This document shows, piece after piece, positions 1 through 7,923 of a stretch of 42,372 nt of DNA. Position 1 is the stretch's first letter; the number at the start of each line of letters is the position of its first letter. The translations under genes were made by a program, and so were the position numbers. The DNA lies in NCBI GenBank assembly GCA_001899235.1, contig MKVR01000052.1, forward strand, positions 1 through 42,372. Direction: 5' to 3'. The notes under the pieces were generated by a model. It was not told the DNA's origin. It was given only the letters and a program-made list of their open reading frames with translations, and ran no database searches. The stretch comes from Nitrosospira sp. 56-18. Lineage in GTDB: Bacteria; Pseudomonadota; Gammaproteobacteria; Burkholderiales; Nitrosomonadaceae.

Positions 1-925
1 CCTGCATGCTGTGCAATTCCAGCAGCGGCGCATTCCCGGCCTTGCCCGGCAGCGCAATGGAAAGATCCGACAGATCCAGCTCCATGCTCGTCAGGGCAAG
101 TGCGGCCTTGCCCTCCCCGTAGGAAAATCCGTAATTTGTCGAAAGAGACAGGGCGCCGCGCGGCTGCGCCATCTGCACTTTCCCGCGAAAAAACTGCCAG
201 ATGCTGGCCAGCTTCAATTCGCGCAGGCTTGCTTCCCCGTTCGAGGTGAGCGGAATGAGCGTGGCGTCGCCCTTCCATGCCAGCGTGCCCCCGCCGGGAA
301 TCTGCGCTTCCAGCAGGTAGCGTCCCTTTTGGTCGGGGATCGTGCTCACCCCGGCGAGCGTCAGGTTGATGGGAGAAAGCGTGATCGTCGCGGCCGCAGC
401 TTTTTCATCCCCCGGCGCTTCCTCGGAAAAATCGCTGAAGCGCACGCTGCCATCGCTCAGCGACACGCGTTCCAGGACCACGCCGGGAGGTGGCGAAGGC
501 TCCCGGATCTCTTGTTCCTGCAGTTTCTTGAAGCGCTCGATGACCTCCATGATGTTCAGCCGGCGCTCGCGGTCGATCACCAGGGATAGTTCCAGACCTT
601 CCAGCGCCACATCCGCGAATGTCCAGGCCCGCCCGAAAATGCTCGACAGCTCGAAATCGACATGCAAACGGCCAAGCTTGAGCAGTGGCTGGCCGGGAGC
701 ATCATCGAGCTGAAGCCCGGACACCTCCAGCGAGAACAGGTAGGGATTGATGCGGATATCGCCCACGCTCGCCCGCCTCCCCAGATACCTCTCCGCATAG
801 TCCGGGACGGCGCGCGCCAGCCAGGAAGGGGCGATCACGAAGCCTGCCAGCGTATAGGCCAGCAGCAATGCCGCGCCGATCCATGCCGCTTTTCTGAAAT
901 AAGGACTGGCGATAATCTTTTCCAT
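1..925 (-). CDS. DUF748 (AsmA-like) family protein, N-terminal part
   Basis: The minus-strand frame is open from an ATG at 925 to the left edge (308 codons), so the C-terminus is missing. The protein starts MEKIIASPYFRKAAWIG and has one N-terminal membrane segment (about residues 13-33). It then shows the typical DUF748 opening: a basic YLGRRASVGDIRINPYLFSLEVSGL stretch (residues about 47-71) and LSSIFGRAWTFADVALEGL (about 93-111). Members of this family are large envelope proteins related to AsmA, anchored in the inner membrane with a long periplasmic beta-rich part, and are linked to outer-membrane homeostasis or lipid transport. That role is family knowledge and is not shown here. No operon partner is visible upstream; the next gene is divergent. 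Confidence 0.8.
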   Translation of the reverse strand, partial: MEKIIASPYFRKAAWIGAALLLAYTLAGFVIAPSWLARAVPDYAERYLGRRASVGDIRINPYLFSLEVSGLQLDDAPGQPLLKLGRLHVDFELSSIFGRAWTFADVALEGLELSLVIDRERRLNIMEVIERFKKLQEQEIREPSPPPGVVLERVSLSDGSVRFSDFSEEAPGDEKAAAATITLSPINLTLAGVSTIPDQKGRYLLEAQIPGGGTLAWKGDATLIPLTSNGEASLRELKLASIWQFFRGKVQMAQPRGALSLSTNYGFSYGEGKAALALTSMELDLSDLSIALPGKAGNAPLLELHSMQ

Positions 926-1135
926 GTCAGGCAGTTTGCTAGCGATTTTTTTTCAGAATTATAGCCGTTCTCGATCAAGCTTAATTTCTGCTGCCTATTG
1001 ATCCTGCCAATATATCCGAGATATCCGAGCATCAGAGGATTCGGGAATCTCATTTCCGGAAATCGGAAATTTGGAATATCAGCATGGTGAGACCGGACAA
1101 TGCATTGAAGAACGGCACTAAGGGGGGAGATTCGG

Positions 1136-1197
1136 ATAGTCCATCGAGCTTATTTACTTATCGTCCTGGCGGTATAAACTGGAAAGCTCATCCATCC
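1136..1197 (+). promoter_or_regulatory. Upstream element shared with the next HAF paralogue
   Basis: ATAGTCC (1136) and ACTGGAAA (1178) are separated by exactly the same distance as the same two words at 2714 and 2756, and both are followed by a CTC...CCATCC tail. TATAAA lies at 1173-1178. This is a conserved promoter or leader region in front of two paralogous genes. The rest of 926-1235 holds only a 9-bp direct repeat, TATCCGAGA/TATCCGAGC, near 1014-1031. Confidence 0.4.
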
Positions 1198-1235
1198 GTT
1201 GCTTTTTCTCACCGCATTCTTTCGGAGGAGCCGTC

Positions 1236-2420
1236 ATGATAGCCGCCCCTGCCTCTAAATCTCGCGTCTTCGTATTCGCCGCTGCCCTCGGCATGGCTTT
1301 GAGCGCCGTATCCCCTGCTCACGCAGCAATCGCTGCGCTTCTCGTGGACCTCAACAGCAAGGAAATAACGCCCATCGGGCCGATGGGCGGTAGCGCTGCT
1401 TACCCCACTGCCATCAACAATGCTGGGCAGGTAGTGGGTTATTATTTCAATACGCCTACAACTACTGCTGCCCACGCTTTCATGACCGGCCCTAACGGCG
1501 TGGGTCTCACCGACCTTGGTACGCTTGGTGGAATTGCAAGTTACGCCTTTGGCATCAACGACGCCGGACAGGTAGTGGGCAGATCCAATGCCGCCGGGTC
1601 GGATCGATGGACTTATCCATTCATCACCGGCCCCAACGGCGTGGGCATGACGCGCCTTGGCACGCTCGGCGGTGGAAACAATGTTCTCGATGGCGCCACC
1701 GGCATCAATGCATCTGGGCAGGTGGTGGGCCAATCCGCTTTGCCTACGCTGGAGAATCACGCTTTCATCACCGGCCCGAATGGCATAGGCATGACCGACC
1801 TTGGCACGTTTGGCGATGGAGCTACTAGCGAGGCTCTTGCCGTCAATGATGCCGGACGCGTGGTGGGTACTTCCACCGTAGGTGTGGCGGGTGATAGACC
1901 CTATGCATTCATTACCGGCCCTGATGGCGTGGGCATGACTTTCCTTGGCACGCTGGGCGGACCTGATAGCGTCCCCTATGGCATCAACGAAACCGGCCAG
2001 GTAGTAGGCAATTCCGATACACGCAGCGGTGAACAGCATGCTTTCATTACCGGGCCGAATGGCGTGGGCATGACCGATCTCGGCGCACTGGGGGGATGGT
2101 TCAGTTTCGGTGCTGGCATCAATGACGCTGGTCGCGTGGTGGGTGGATATTCCGTAGCGGATGGCGGACCACTTAATAACCATGCCTTCATCACTGGTCC
2201 AGATGGCATAAGTATAACTGACCTTACTTCGCTGATCAGTCCCCCCTCCGGGTTTTCATGGGAGAATGCTCTTGGGATCAACAATCATGACCAGATTATT
2301 GTGATAGCAACCTCTATTCCCGAACCGGAAACCTATGTCTTGGTGCTCGCGGGACTGGTCCTCGTCAGCACCATGGTGCAGCGGAAACTTTCGGATGACA
2401 TCCCCACGGCAACGGAATAG
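1236..2420 (+). CDS. HAF-repeat PEP-CTERM secreted protein (paralogue 1)
   Basis: This is a 394-residue exported protein. The ATG follows a strong Shine-Dalgarno sequence (CGGAGGAG near 1224-1231). Residues 1-31 form a signal peptide ending in PAHA. The body consists of about seven repeats of 40-46 residues, each carrying INDAGQVVG, an H/YAFITGPNGVG core and TDLGTLGG. This is the HAF repeat, named for its His-Ala-Phe. The C-terminus has the PEP-CTERM sorting signal: PEPETY, a hydrophobic helix and a short basic tail (QRKLSDD). Such proteins are known to be sorted and processed by exosortase at the cell envelope and often go to the biofilm matrix; no exosortase gene lies in this window. The function of HAF proteins is unknown. 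It is first in a run of three co-oriented paralogues. Confidence 0.88.
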   Translation: MIAAPASKSRVFVFAAALGMALSAVSPAHAAIAALLVDLNSKEITPIGPMGGSAAYPTAINNAGQVVGYYFNTPTTTAAHAFMTGPNGVGLTDLGTLGGIASYAFGINDAGQVVGRSNAAGSDRWTYPFITGPNGVGMTRLGTLGGGNNVLDGATGINASGQVVGQSALPTLENHAFITGPNGIGMTDLGTFGDGATSEALAVNDAGRVVGTSTVGVAGDRPYAFITGPDGVGMTFLGTLGGPDSVPYGINETGQVVGNSDTRSGEQHAFITGPNGVGMTDLGALGGWFSFGAGINDAGRVVGGYSVADGGPLNNHAFITGPDGISITDLTSLISPPSGFSWENALGINNHDQIIVIATSIPEPETYVLVLAGLVLVSTMVQRKLSDDIPTATE

Positions 2421-2545
2421 AGGCTGAAATAGCCGCGACCTGACGCCGTCCTTGTCAAGCCATTTGCAGCGAGCTGCGGCCCAGGCAAAGCTTGAGGATC
2501 GCAAAATGTAACCCATCATCTTCCTGATACTGGACAAATGTTTTT

Positions 2546-2576
2546 GATGGGTTGCGTTTCACTCCACCCATCCTAC
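2546..2576. repeat. REP-B palindrome (inverse orientation)
   Basis: Imperfect palindrome GATGGGTTGCGTTTC-ACTCCACCCATCCTAC. The same 31-bp word, in either orientation and with few changes, occurs at 7887, 9153, 23701 and 24167. A degenerate half (GCAAAATGTAACCCATC) lies just upstream near 2500-2517. It sits in the 376-bp gap between two HAF genes, which otherwise holds only the promoter element at 2714. Confidence 0.7.
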
Positions 2577-2713
2577 CGTGCCATGACAATCACGAGGCGG
2601 CTGGCGGAGAATGCGATGAGAGGGAGCGCAAGATGGAAGAATCACGCGTTTGACTATACCGGCGCGGCCCGGAGAAATGTGCCAACGAAAATCTCGAGGC
2701 AAATACTGGAAGA

Positions 2714-2775
2714 ATAGTCCACTTGTCCTATTGCGCTATTGATCGATCGGTCCAGACTGGAAACTCCCTCCATCC
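2714..2775 (+). promoter_or_regulatory. Upstream element shared with paralogue 1
   Basis: ATAGTCC (2714) and ACTGGAAA (2756) are 42 bp apart, start to start, as at 1136/1178, and are followed by CTCCCTCCATCC. The element lies 22 bp before the start codon of the second HAF gene. The conserved spacing suggests a duplicated promoter or leader. Confidence 0.4.
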
Positions 2776-2796
2776 CGTGATTGGAAGATCGCCGCC

Positions 2797-3897
2797 ATGC
2801 AAACAATCGCTTGCTCTAAAATCCGCAACTTCCTGGCCATAGTGGCAGTCCTGAGTGCAAGTCTTGGCTTCGCGGCTCCGGCCTTTGCCAAAGAGGCCAT
2901 CTTGAATCCTGACGGTAAACTAACTTATCTCCACATGGACACCGCTCTCGTCAGTGGCATCAACGACGCCGGACAAGTGACAGGAGATATAGTCGGCCAC
3001 GGTTTCGTCACGGGCCCCAATGGCGTGGGTATACTGAGTAGGGTTGACGGCTCCCCTACCAGTATCAACGATGCCGGGCAGGTGGTCGGATATTCTTTCA
3101 CGGCGGATTCTGAGTACATCTTCATCACAGGTCCCAATGGCGTGGGGATGACTAACCTTGGTACGTTGGGTAGAGGCTACGTCAGTGCCTCTGGTATCAA
3201 TGATGTCGGACAGGTGGCCGGAGATTCTGGCACGGCTAATGGTTATCACCATGCCTTCATCACCGGTCCCAATGGCGTGGGGATGACTGACCTCGGTACA
3301 CTGGGTGGGGCTAACAGTTACGCTTCGAGCATCAACGATGCCGGAGAGGTGGCCGGAACTTCTGACACGGCCGATGGTTCTCGGCACGCCTTCATCACCG
3401 GTCCCAATGGCGTGGGGATGACTGACCTCGGTACACTGGGTGGGGCTAACAGTTACGCTTCGAGCATCAACGATGCCGGAGAGGTGGTGGGATATTCTGC
3501 CACGACCGAAGGCGCCACCCGCGCCTTCATTACCGGTCCCAATGGTGTGGGGATAACCGATCTCGGTACATTGGGCGGACCTAGCAGTTTCGCCTATGGC
3601 ATCAACGATGCCGGACAGGTGGTCGGATACTCTGTTATGGCTGATGGTTCTAATCACGCGTTCATCACCGGTTCCAATGGCGTGGGAATGATCGACCTCA
3701 ACTCGTTGGTGGTAAACCTGCCGGTGCCGGGCGAATACTTTATAGCCGACGCACGGGGAATCAATAATCACGGACAGATCCTCGTCTATGTCGGTGGCGT
3801 CCCCGAACCCGAAACCTACGCCCTGCTGCTGGCGGGTTTAACCCTGGTAGGCTTTACCACGCGGCTTCGCAAGGCTGCTGTCGATTACCGGGCCTAG
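2797..3897 (+). CDS. HAF-repeat PEP-CTERM secreted protein (paralogue 2)
   Basis: 366 residues. The signal peptide covers about residues 1-32 (ends PAFAKE). Seven to eight HAF units follow (INDAGQVVG...HAFITGPNGVGMTDLGTLGG), then a PEP-CTERM tail: PEPETYALLLAGLTLVGF and a basic end, TRLRKA. Two adjacent repeat units near residues 152-240 are almost identical at the DNA level, which points to recent unit duplication. The ribosome-binding site is weak (GGAAGA, 9 nt before the ATG). The stop codon lies inside the first copy of a 14-bp tandem repeat. Likely role: an exported, exosortase-processed surface or matrix protein of unknown function. Confidence 0.88.
   Translation: MQTIACSKIRNFLAIVAVLSASLGFAAPAFAKEAILNPDGKLTYLHMDTALVSGINDAGQVTGDIVGHGFVTGPNGVGILSRVDGSPTSINDAGQVVGYSFTADSEYIFITGPNGVGMTNLGTLGRGYVSASGINDVGQVAGDSGTANGYHHAFITGPNGVGMTDLGTLGGANSYASSINDAGEVAGTSDTADGSRHAFITGPNGVGMTDLGTLGGANSYASSINDAGEVVGYSATTEGATRAFITGPNGVGITDLGTLGGPSSFAYGINDAGQVVGYSVMADGSNHAFITGSNGVGMIDLNSLVVNLPVPGEYFIADARGINNHGQILVYVGGVPEPETYALLLAGLTLVGFTTRLRKAAVDYRA
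3253..3487 (+). repeat. Near-identical 135-bp coding repeat inside HAF paralogue 2
   Basis: About 100 bp beginning at 3253 (GCCTTCATCACCGGTCCCAA...) are repeated without visible change beginning at 3388, an offset of 135 bp or 45 codons. The two copies diverge again at 3353 and 3488. The offset keeps the reading frame and equals one HAF unit. Confidence 0.85.
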
Positions 3898-3939
3898 ATT
3901 ACCGGGCCTAGATTACCGGGCCTAGATTACCGGGCCTAG
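3884..3939 (+). repeat. Four perfect tandem copies of a 14-bp unit
   Basis: The unit ATTACCGGGCCTAG is repeated exactly four times (3884-3897, 3898-3911, 3912-3925, 3926-3939). The TAG of the first copy is the stop codon of HAF paralogue 2. The array ends 36 bp before the proposed start of paralogue 3, so changes in copy number would alter the spacing between the two genes but not either protein. Confidence 0.95.
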
Positions 3940-3975
3940 ATTGTGAAATCCACTTCCTGTCGGAGGATCACCGTG

Positions 3976-5103
3976 ATGGTTGTCCCTATCCTCAAAACCC
4001 GCCTTTTCCTGCTGGCTGCCACCCTCGGCATCGCCCTGGGGTTCACGCTCCCAGCCCATGCGCAGGTGGCGCACCTATATTTCGTTGATCTCAACAGCAA
4101 GGAAGTAACTCCGCTCGGTTTATCCGGAGACTACGCTACCGACGCTATTGCAATCAATGATGCCGGACAGGTGTTAGGCCGGTCCTATACAGACCCGGGG
4201 GATAGCTACATTTTTATCACCGGTCCCAACGGCGTGGGCAGGACCGATCTCAATTTGATGGCCGGCGTGGAGTCCGCTACTGCGATCAATGATACCGGGC
4301 GAGTGACAGGCTTTGCCTTTGGAGCCGCCCCAGCGATCCACGCTTTCATCACCGGCCCTAATGGCGTGGGCAGGACCGATCTCGGCAGCGTGGGCGGAGG
4401 TGATTACGATCCAAGCTACGGTTATGGAATCAATAATACCGGGCAGGTGGTTGGATATTATGTCACAGCTGGTGGTCCTGAGCACGCCTTCATCACAGGT
4501 CTCAATGGCGTGGGCATGACCGATCTGGGTACCCCGGGCGCATACTCGAGCCGGGCTACTGCGATCAACGATGCCGGACAGGTGGTAGGTGAATATAATA
4601 ACGGCGAAGGAGACCACGCCTTCATCACTGGACCCAATGGCGTGGGCATGACCGATCTCGGTATCCCTGGAGGTAGCGAGGCTTATGCGATCAACGAGGC
4701 AGGGCAGGTGGCGGGGACGAGCTACGAGAGAGGAAACTTCATCACAGGCCCCGATGGCGTGGGTATAACTTATCTGGATGGCGTGGGGTTTGCCAGTAAT
4801 AATAATAACAGTACGATTATCAATGATGCGGGGCAGGTGGTCGGCTCTTCTGTGGTCCCCGGCGCAGGATTCGGTCACGCTGTCATCACCGGCCCCAATG
4901 GCGTGGGCATGACCGATCTCAACTCATTGGTGAATCCGGGGAGTCCCGTTCTAACCGAGGCCTTCGCGATCAACAACCACGGCCAGATCATTGCCGCAGG
5001 CGAGGCTCCCATCCCTCCGATCTCCGAACCCGAAACCTACGCCCTGCTGCTGGCTGGCCTGGCTCTGATCGGAATCATGGCAGCTCGGAACTCCCGCATA
5101 TAG
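3976..5103 (+). CDS. HAF-repeat PEP-CTERM secreted protein (paralogue 3)
   Basis: 375 residues from the ATG at 3976. I chose this start over an upstream GTG at 3943 because CGGAGG at 3961-3966 is correctly spaced and the protein then opens with a clean signal peptide (MVVPILKTRLFLLAATLG...PAHA). GTG at 3973 is also possible. Seven to eight HAF repeats follow, more diverged than in paralogue 2, and then SEPETYALLLAGLALIG with a short basic end (ARNSRI). The sorting motif reads SEPETY, not PEPETY. It is 78 bp behind paralogue 2 and probably co-transcribed with it. Confidence 0.85.
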   Translation: MVVPILKTRLFLLAATLGIALGFTLPAHAQVAHLYFVDLNSKEVTPLGLSGDYATDAIAINDAGQVLGRSYTDPGDSYIFITGPNGVGRTDLNLMAGVESATAINDTGRVTGFAFGAAPAIHAFITGPNGVGRTDLGSVGGGDYDPSYGYGINNTGQVVGYYVTAGGPEHAFITGLNGVGMTDLGTPGAYSSRATAINDAGQVVGEYNNGEGDHAFITGPNGVGMTDLGIPGGSEAYAINEAGQVAGTSYERGNFITGPDGVGITYLDGVGFASNNNNSTIINDAGQVVGSSVVPGAGFGHAVITGPNGVGMTDLNSLVNPGSPVLTEAFAINNHGQIIAAGEAPIPPISEPETYALLLAGLALIGIMAARNSRI

Positions 5104-5195
5104 TGTCTTGACGAAGATAAAAGAGTGTAGCGATAACCGGGGATTGACCATCGAGTATCGGAAAGCTGAAGACCTCTCAACTGGAGACTTTAAAA

Positions 5196-5915
5196 ATGCG
5201 TACCAACTCTTTGTCGGGCTTGATGAAATCCCTTGCAGTAGCGGCTATCGTTGCAACCTATTCTCAAGTCGCCATCGCGGTTCAACCCCTATCCTATTCC
5301 ACATCAGTCGATAATGTAACTGGAACGGCAAGCTTCCATGTCAAGTTCGATAGCAGACCCGATTTTTATACTGTGGATCACGTATCCCGGCAAGCGGATT
5401 CAGTGCAGTTCTGGGTGGATGCGGTAGCTCGTGACCCGATAATACGGGCGTATAACGTATTGGATGGCAAATTGACGACCCATAGCCAGAACGTCATTTC
5501 TTTTCACGAAATTCCGTCCACCAACCAATTGCAGATTATCTGGGTTGCGCCCGAGACGGAACCCGGGCCGAGAGGCTACGGCGGTTGGGGTTTCGTCGCG
5601 GGCAGCGTTGACTATTCGCTCACAGCGGACAACGTGCTGTCTTTCGAGGTGCCGCTTTCATTACTGCGGGACACCGATGGCGTTTTTTATTACGACTTTG
5701 CAACTGTCCAATATGGTTCCGGAGGAAATGTTTTTACCGGTGTTAGCGGCATATCGTACGATACTCCCGTGATCTATGCGCCGCCGATACCCGAGCCCAA
5801 TATTTTTTTGCTGATGCTGTCCGGTATCGCCTTGTTGGCCGTACCCGGATATCGCTCCCGCTATGGACGCCTGGCAAAGGAAGCAACTGCCGTAAAAACT
5901 ACGTTCAAGGCTTGA
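5196..5915 (+). CDS. PEP-CTERM sorting domain protein without HAF repeats
   Basis: 239 residues. The signal peptide ends near residue 28 (SQVAIA). The body is 170 residues of beta-rich sequence with no HAF repeat and no domain I recognise. The C-terminus has IPEPNIFLLMLSGIALLAV and a basic tail (YRSRYGR), then about 14 extra residues. CTGGAG lies 10-16 nt before the ATG. Its 3' end overlaps the convergent methyltransferase gene by 11 bp. Likely an exported envelope or matrix protein; function unknown. Confidence 0.8.
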   Translation: MRTNSLSGLMKSLAVAAIVATYSQVAIAVQPLSYSTSVDNVTGTASFHVKFDSRPDFYTVDHVSRQADSVQFWVDAVARDPIIRAYNVLDGKLTTHSQNVISFHEIPSTNQLQIIWVAPETEPGPRGYGGWGFVAGSVDYSLTADNVLSFEVPLSLLRDTDGVFYYDFATVQYGSGGNVFTGVSGISYDTPVIYAPPIPEPNIFLLMLSGIALLAVPGYRSRYGRLAKEATAVKTTFKA

Positions 5916-6942
5916 GGCCGGTGATTATGCTGTTGTAACCAAAGGCTGGCTTGACTTGAATGTCATGAAATCCCGCGTCCGCCAGCATGGCGAAGAGCTC
6001 CGCGGACGAGTACGATCTGCCCTCCGTCCATCCCATCATCAGCATGCTGAATGCCGCTGCCGCGAACGGGCCGGTTTTGTCCTCGTTATAGAGCATGCCA
6101 TGGATGATGATGCGCCCCCCGGAAGGGAGGCTGTTGAAGCTCTTGGCTGTCAGGAAACTGCATTTATCGAAAGCCCAGTCATTATAGACGGTGGAATAAA
6201 AGTGGAGGTCGGCGGCAGGCAGCGGGTCGCTCCACATATCTCCTCCGCACGTTGCGATGCGGTCCTGCATGCCATGCTGCGCAATGAAATCCTGGGCGAT
6301 CTGGCATACCATGGGAAAATCGAAGATTATGGCCCGCAGATCCGGCCATCTCGACACGGCGCCTATGGAATGCGCGCCCGAGCTTCCCCCGATGTCGAGC
6401 ATGATACGGTTAGCGGATAGATCCAGCACTTCAGGCCAGTGGAACGCCGATGTGATGCTCATGCTGTACATGCTGCGCGCAAATCTCCGTATGAGTTCGG
6501 CCTGGACCTCTTCGGGCTGGTAAATCCCCGACCCGCCGTAAACCTGCGGCGCATCGGTGCGAATCGCCTTCTCCAGGCTTCTGAATGAATGCACCTGCTC
6601 ATTTTCGATCATCAGGTCCCACATGTAGCCAAAATAACTCGGGCTCTTCTTGAGCAGATAGCATTCGGCCATGGGCGTCAGCGAATAATTCCCCTCTTTT
6701 ATCGACAGGAAGCCCAGCGCTGCCGCCGCGGTGAGCATCGCCTCCGCGGGGCGCGGCTTGACGTCCAGCTTCTCGCAGATCGCCGGCAGCGAAAGCCCGC
6801 CGTGTTCCAGCAGGGAGAAAACCCCCAGCTTATGCGCGAGAAGCACCGCCGAATAGCCATAGAGCCCAAGGAAGACATCCCATAGTTTCCTGTCATCGGG
6901 CGCCTGTGGTTGCTGCGTTTCTTCAGAAACTTCTTTTGTCAT
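5905..6942 (-). CDS. SAM-dependent O-methyltransferase (COMT/AOMT type)
   Basis: 345 residues. The N-terminal part (about 20-110) is the winged-helix dimerisation domain of the plant-COMT-like methyltransferases (LWDVFLGLYGYSAVLLAHKLGVF). The catalytic Rossmann domain follows, with SAM motif I as MLDIGGSSGAHS near residue 180, an acidic FDFP strand end and GGDMWSDPLP. The C-terminal IIHGM region is typical of the family. The general-base His often seen in plant members is not obvious, so the acceptor is unknown. GAGGA lies upstream of the ATG. It is 119 bp downstream of an SRPBCC gene on the same strand, a combination seen in pathways for aromatic or polyketide-like compounds. That link is inference only. 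Confidence 0.8.
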   Translation of the reverse strand: MTKEVSEETQQPQAPDDRKLWDVFLGLYGYSAVLLAHKLGVFSLLEHGGLSLPAICEKLDVKPRPAEAMLTAAAALGFLSIKEGNYSLTPMAECYLLKKSPSYFGYMWDLMIENEQVHSFRSLEKAIRTDAPQVYGGSGIYQPEEVQAELIRRFARSMYSMSITSAFHWPEVLDLSANRIMLDIGGSSGAHSIGAVSRWPDLRAIIFDFPMVCQIAQDFIAQHGMQDRIATCGGDMWSDPLPAADLHFYSTVYNDWAFDKCSFLTAKSFNSLPSGGRIIIHGMLYNEDKTGPFAAAAFSMLMMGWTEGRSYSSAELFAMLADAGFHDIQVKPAFGYNSIITGLKP

Positions 6943-7061
6943 GAATAAATCCTCGTTGCGGTCCGGATGCTGAAATCAGCACCCGCAGGCGATAATGTGC
7001 GCATGAAAAATTTCATGCCTTGATGACAACATATTCTCTAGAAATTATCAGCACGCTTCGG

Positions 7062-7571
7062 TCAGAGCCGGGCAGCGGCAGCGGATTTGCCGCTTTCAAC
7101 CAGGCGTTTTATATTTTCCACCGTGCGGCTCGCGCCATCCTGAACAGCGCTGCGCACCATCTGCTCGAAAGGCCGCATGAACACCTTGAGCTCGAGCAGT
7201 TCAAAGGTAAAACTCAATTCGGTCATATCTCCCGTACCTTGGGGCCGTAATTCGTAAAGACAGCGATAAGGCTCGACCACCCCTGCAAAGGCCAGCCGCC
7301 TGCAAGGTTCATAAATCGTAATCCGGAATGTCGATTCCGAGCGTTGGCCATGATCCACGCGCACTTGCCTTACCATCGTTCCCAGTCTTACGGGCCCATC
7401 GGTGAGGCACTCGAGTTCCTGTACTTCCGGCGACCACCGGGGATAATTGTGAAATAGATCGTCGCCAATAAACTTGTAAAGCTCCGCAGCGGACGATTTG
7501 ACCAGAATGCTCTTCCTGCCGACCACTGGATCGGCAGGGCCCAGATTGAACATGGAGCCTAAATTGAACAT
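7062..7571 (-). CDS. SRPBCC family protein (polyketide cyclase/dehydrase-like)
   Basis: 169 residues. The body fits the START-like SRPBCC fold: KSSAAELYKFIGDDLFHNYPRWSPEV, then TVRQV..STFRITIYEPCRRLAFAGV and a long C-terminal helix (MVRSAVQDGASRTVENIKRLVES). Family members bind hydrophobic ligands. The ATG at 7571 has AGGAG 9 nt upstream. An 18-bp tandem duplication makes the start read MFNLGSMFNLG, so the ATG at 7553 is a possible alternative. It lies upstream of the O-methyltransferase on the same strand and may be co-transcribed. Confidence 0.75.
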   Translation of the reverse strand: MFNLGSMFNLGPADPVVGRKSILVKSSAAELYKFIGDDLFHNYPRWSPEVQELECLTDGPVRLGTMVRQVRVDHGQRSESTFRITIYEPCRRLAFAGVVEPYRCLYELRPQGTGDMTELSFTFELLELKVFMRPFEQMVRSAVQDGASRTVENIKRLVESGKSAAAARL

Positions 7572-7709
7572 CCCGTATCACTCCTGCTCAACTTAAAGCG
7601 ACATAATGATCAATAATGATTGCGGATGCAATGCCGATTACATGAACGGGCGCGCTTTTTGGTATTTCAAGCGGCGAAGTGTGCCAGTGGGGATAGATAG
7701 GAGGACAGC

Positions 7710-7890
7710 ATGCGTGTACTGGTAGATTGGTAGATATAACCGGCACGCAAATCGGGGAACTGATTCGGATCAGCAAGGCCGGGAAGGCATCTCGCATCGA
7801 AATCATCCGGTCAGCTATCGCCATTTTCATCGAAACGAAAAGACCGGATGCGGTTGAACCTAAATCCGGTCTTTGGCAAGCAAGCTGTAA
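7710..7890 (+). pseudogene. CopG/ribbon-helix-helix antitoxin remnant
   Basis: AGGAGG at 7699-7704 precedes an ATG at 7710 that reads MRVLVD and then hits TAG. An 8-bp direct duplication (TGGTAGAT, 7720-7727 and 7728-7735) causes the break. Removing one copy restores MRVLVDITGTQIGELIRISK, then AGKASRIEIIRSAIAIFIE and an end at SGLWQ. This is the pattern of small CopG-like antitoxins (beta strand, then two helices with xSRxExIRxAI, then xFGLW). The 3' end runs into a REP-B palindrome, and no toxin gene follows. It is likely a dead orphan antitoxin. Confidence 0.65.
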
Positions 7891-7917
7891 GATGAGTGGA
7901 GCAAAGCGCAACCCATC
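7887..7917 (+). repeat. REP-B palindrome
   Basis: GTAAGATGAGTGGAGC-AAAGCGCAACCCATC is a diverged copy of the REP-B word. It overlaps the end of the antitoxin remnant and ends 7 bp before the stop codon side of HAF paralogue 4. Confidence 0.65.
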
Positions 7918-7923
7918 AAAGTA

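Noticed and set aside
1209-2183. Long open frames antisense to the HAF genes (also 2920-3771, 4174-4878, 8462-8968)
   Set aside because: They mirror the repeated codon pattern of the HAF units on the other strand, lack ribosome sites and have no protein-like composition.
3943-3975. GTG at 3943 as start of HAF paralogue 3
   Set aside because: It would add 11 residues before the signal peptide, and the clear Shine-Dalgarno sequence lies downstream of it at 3961-3966.
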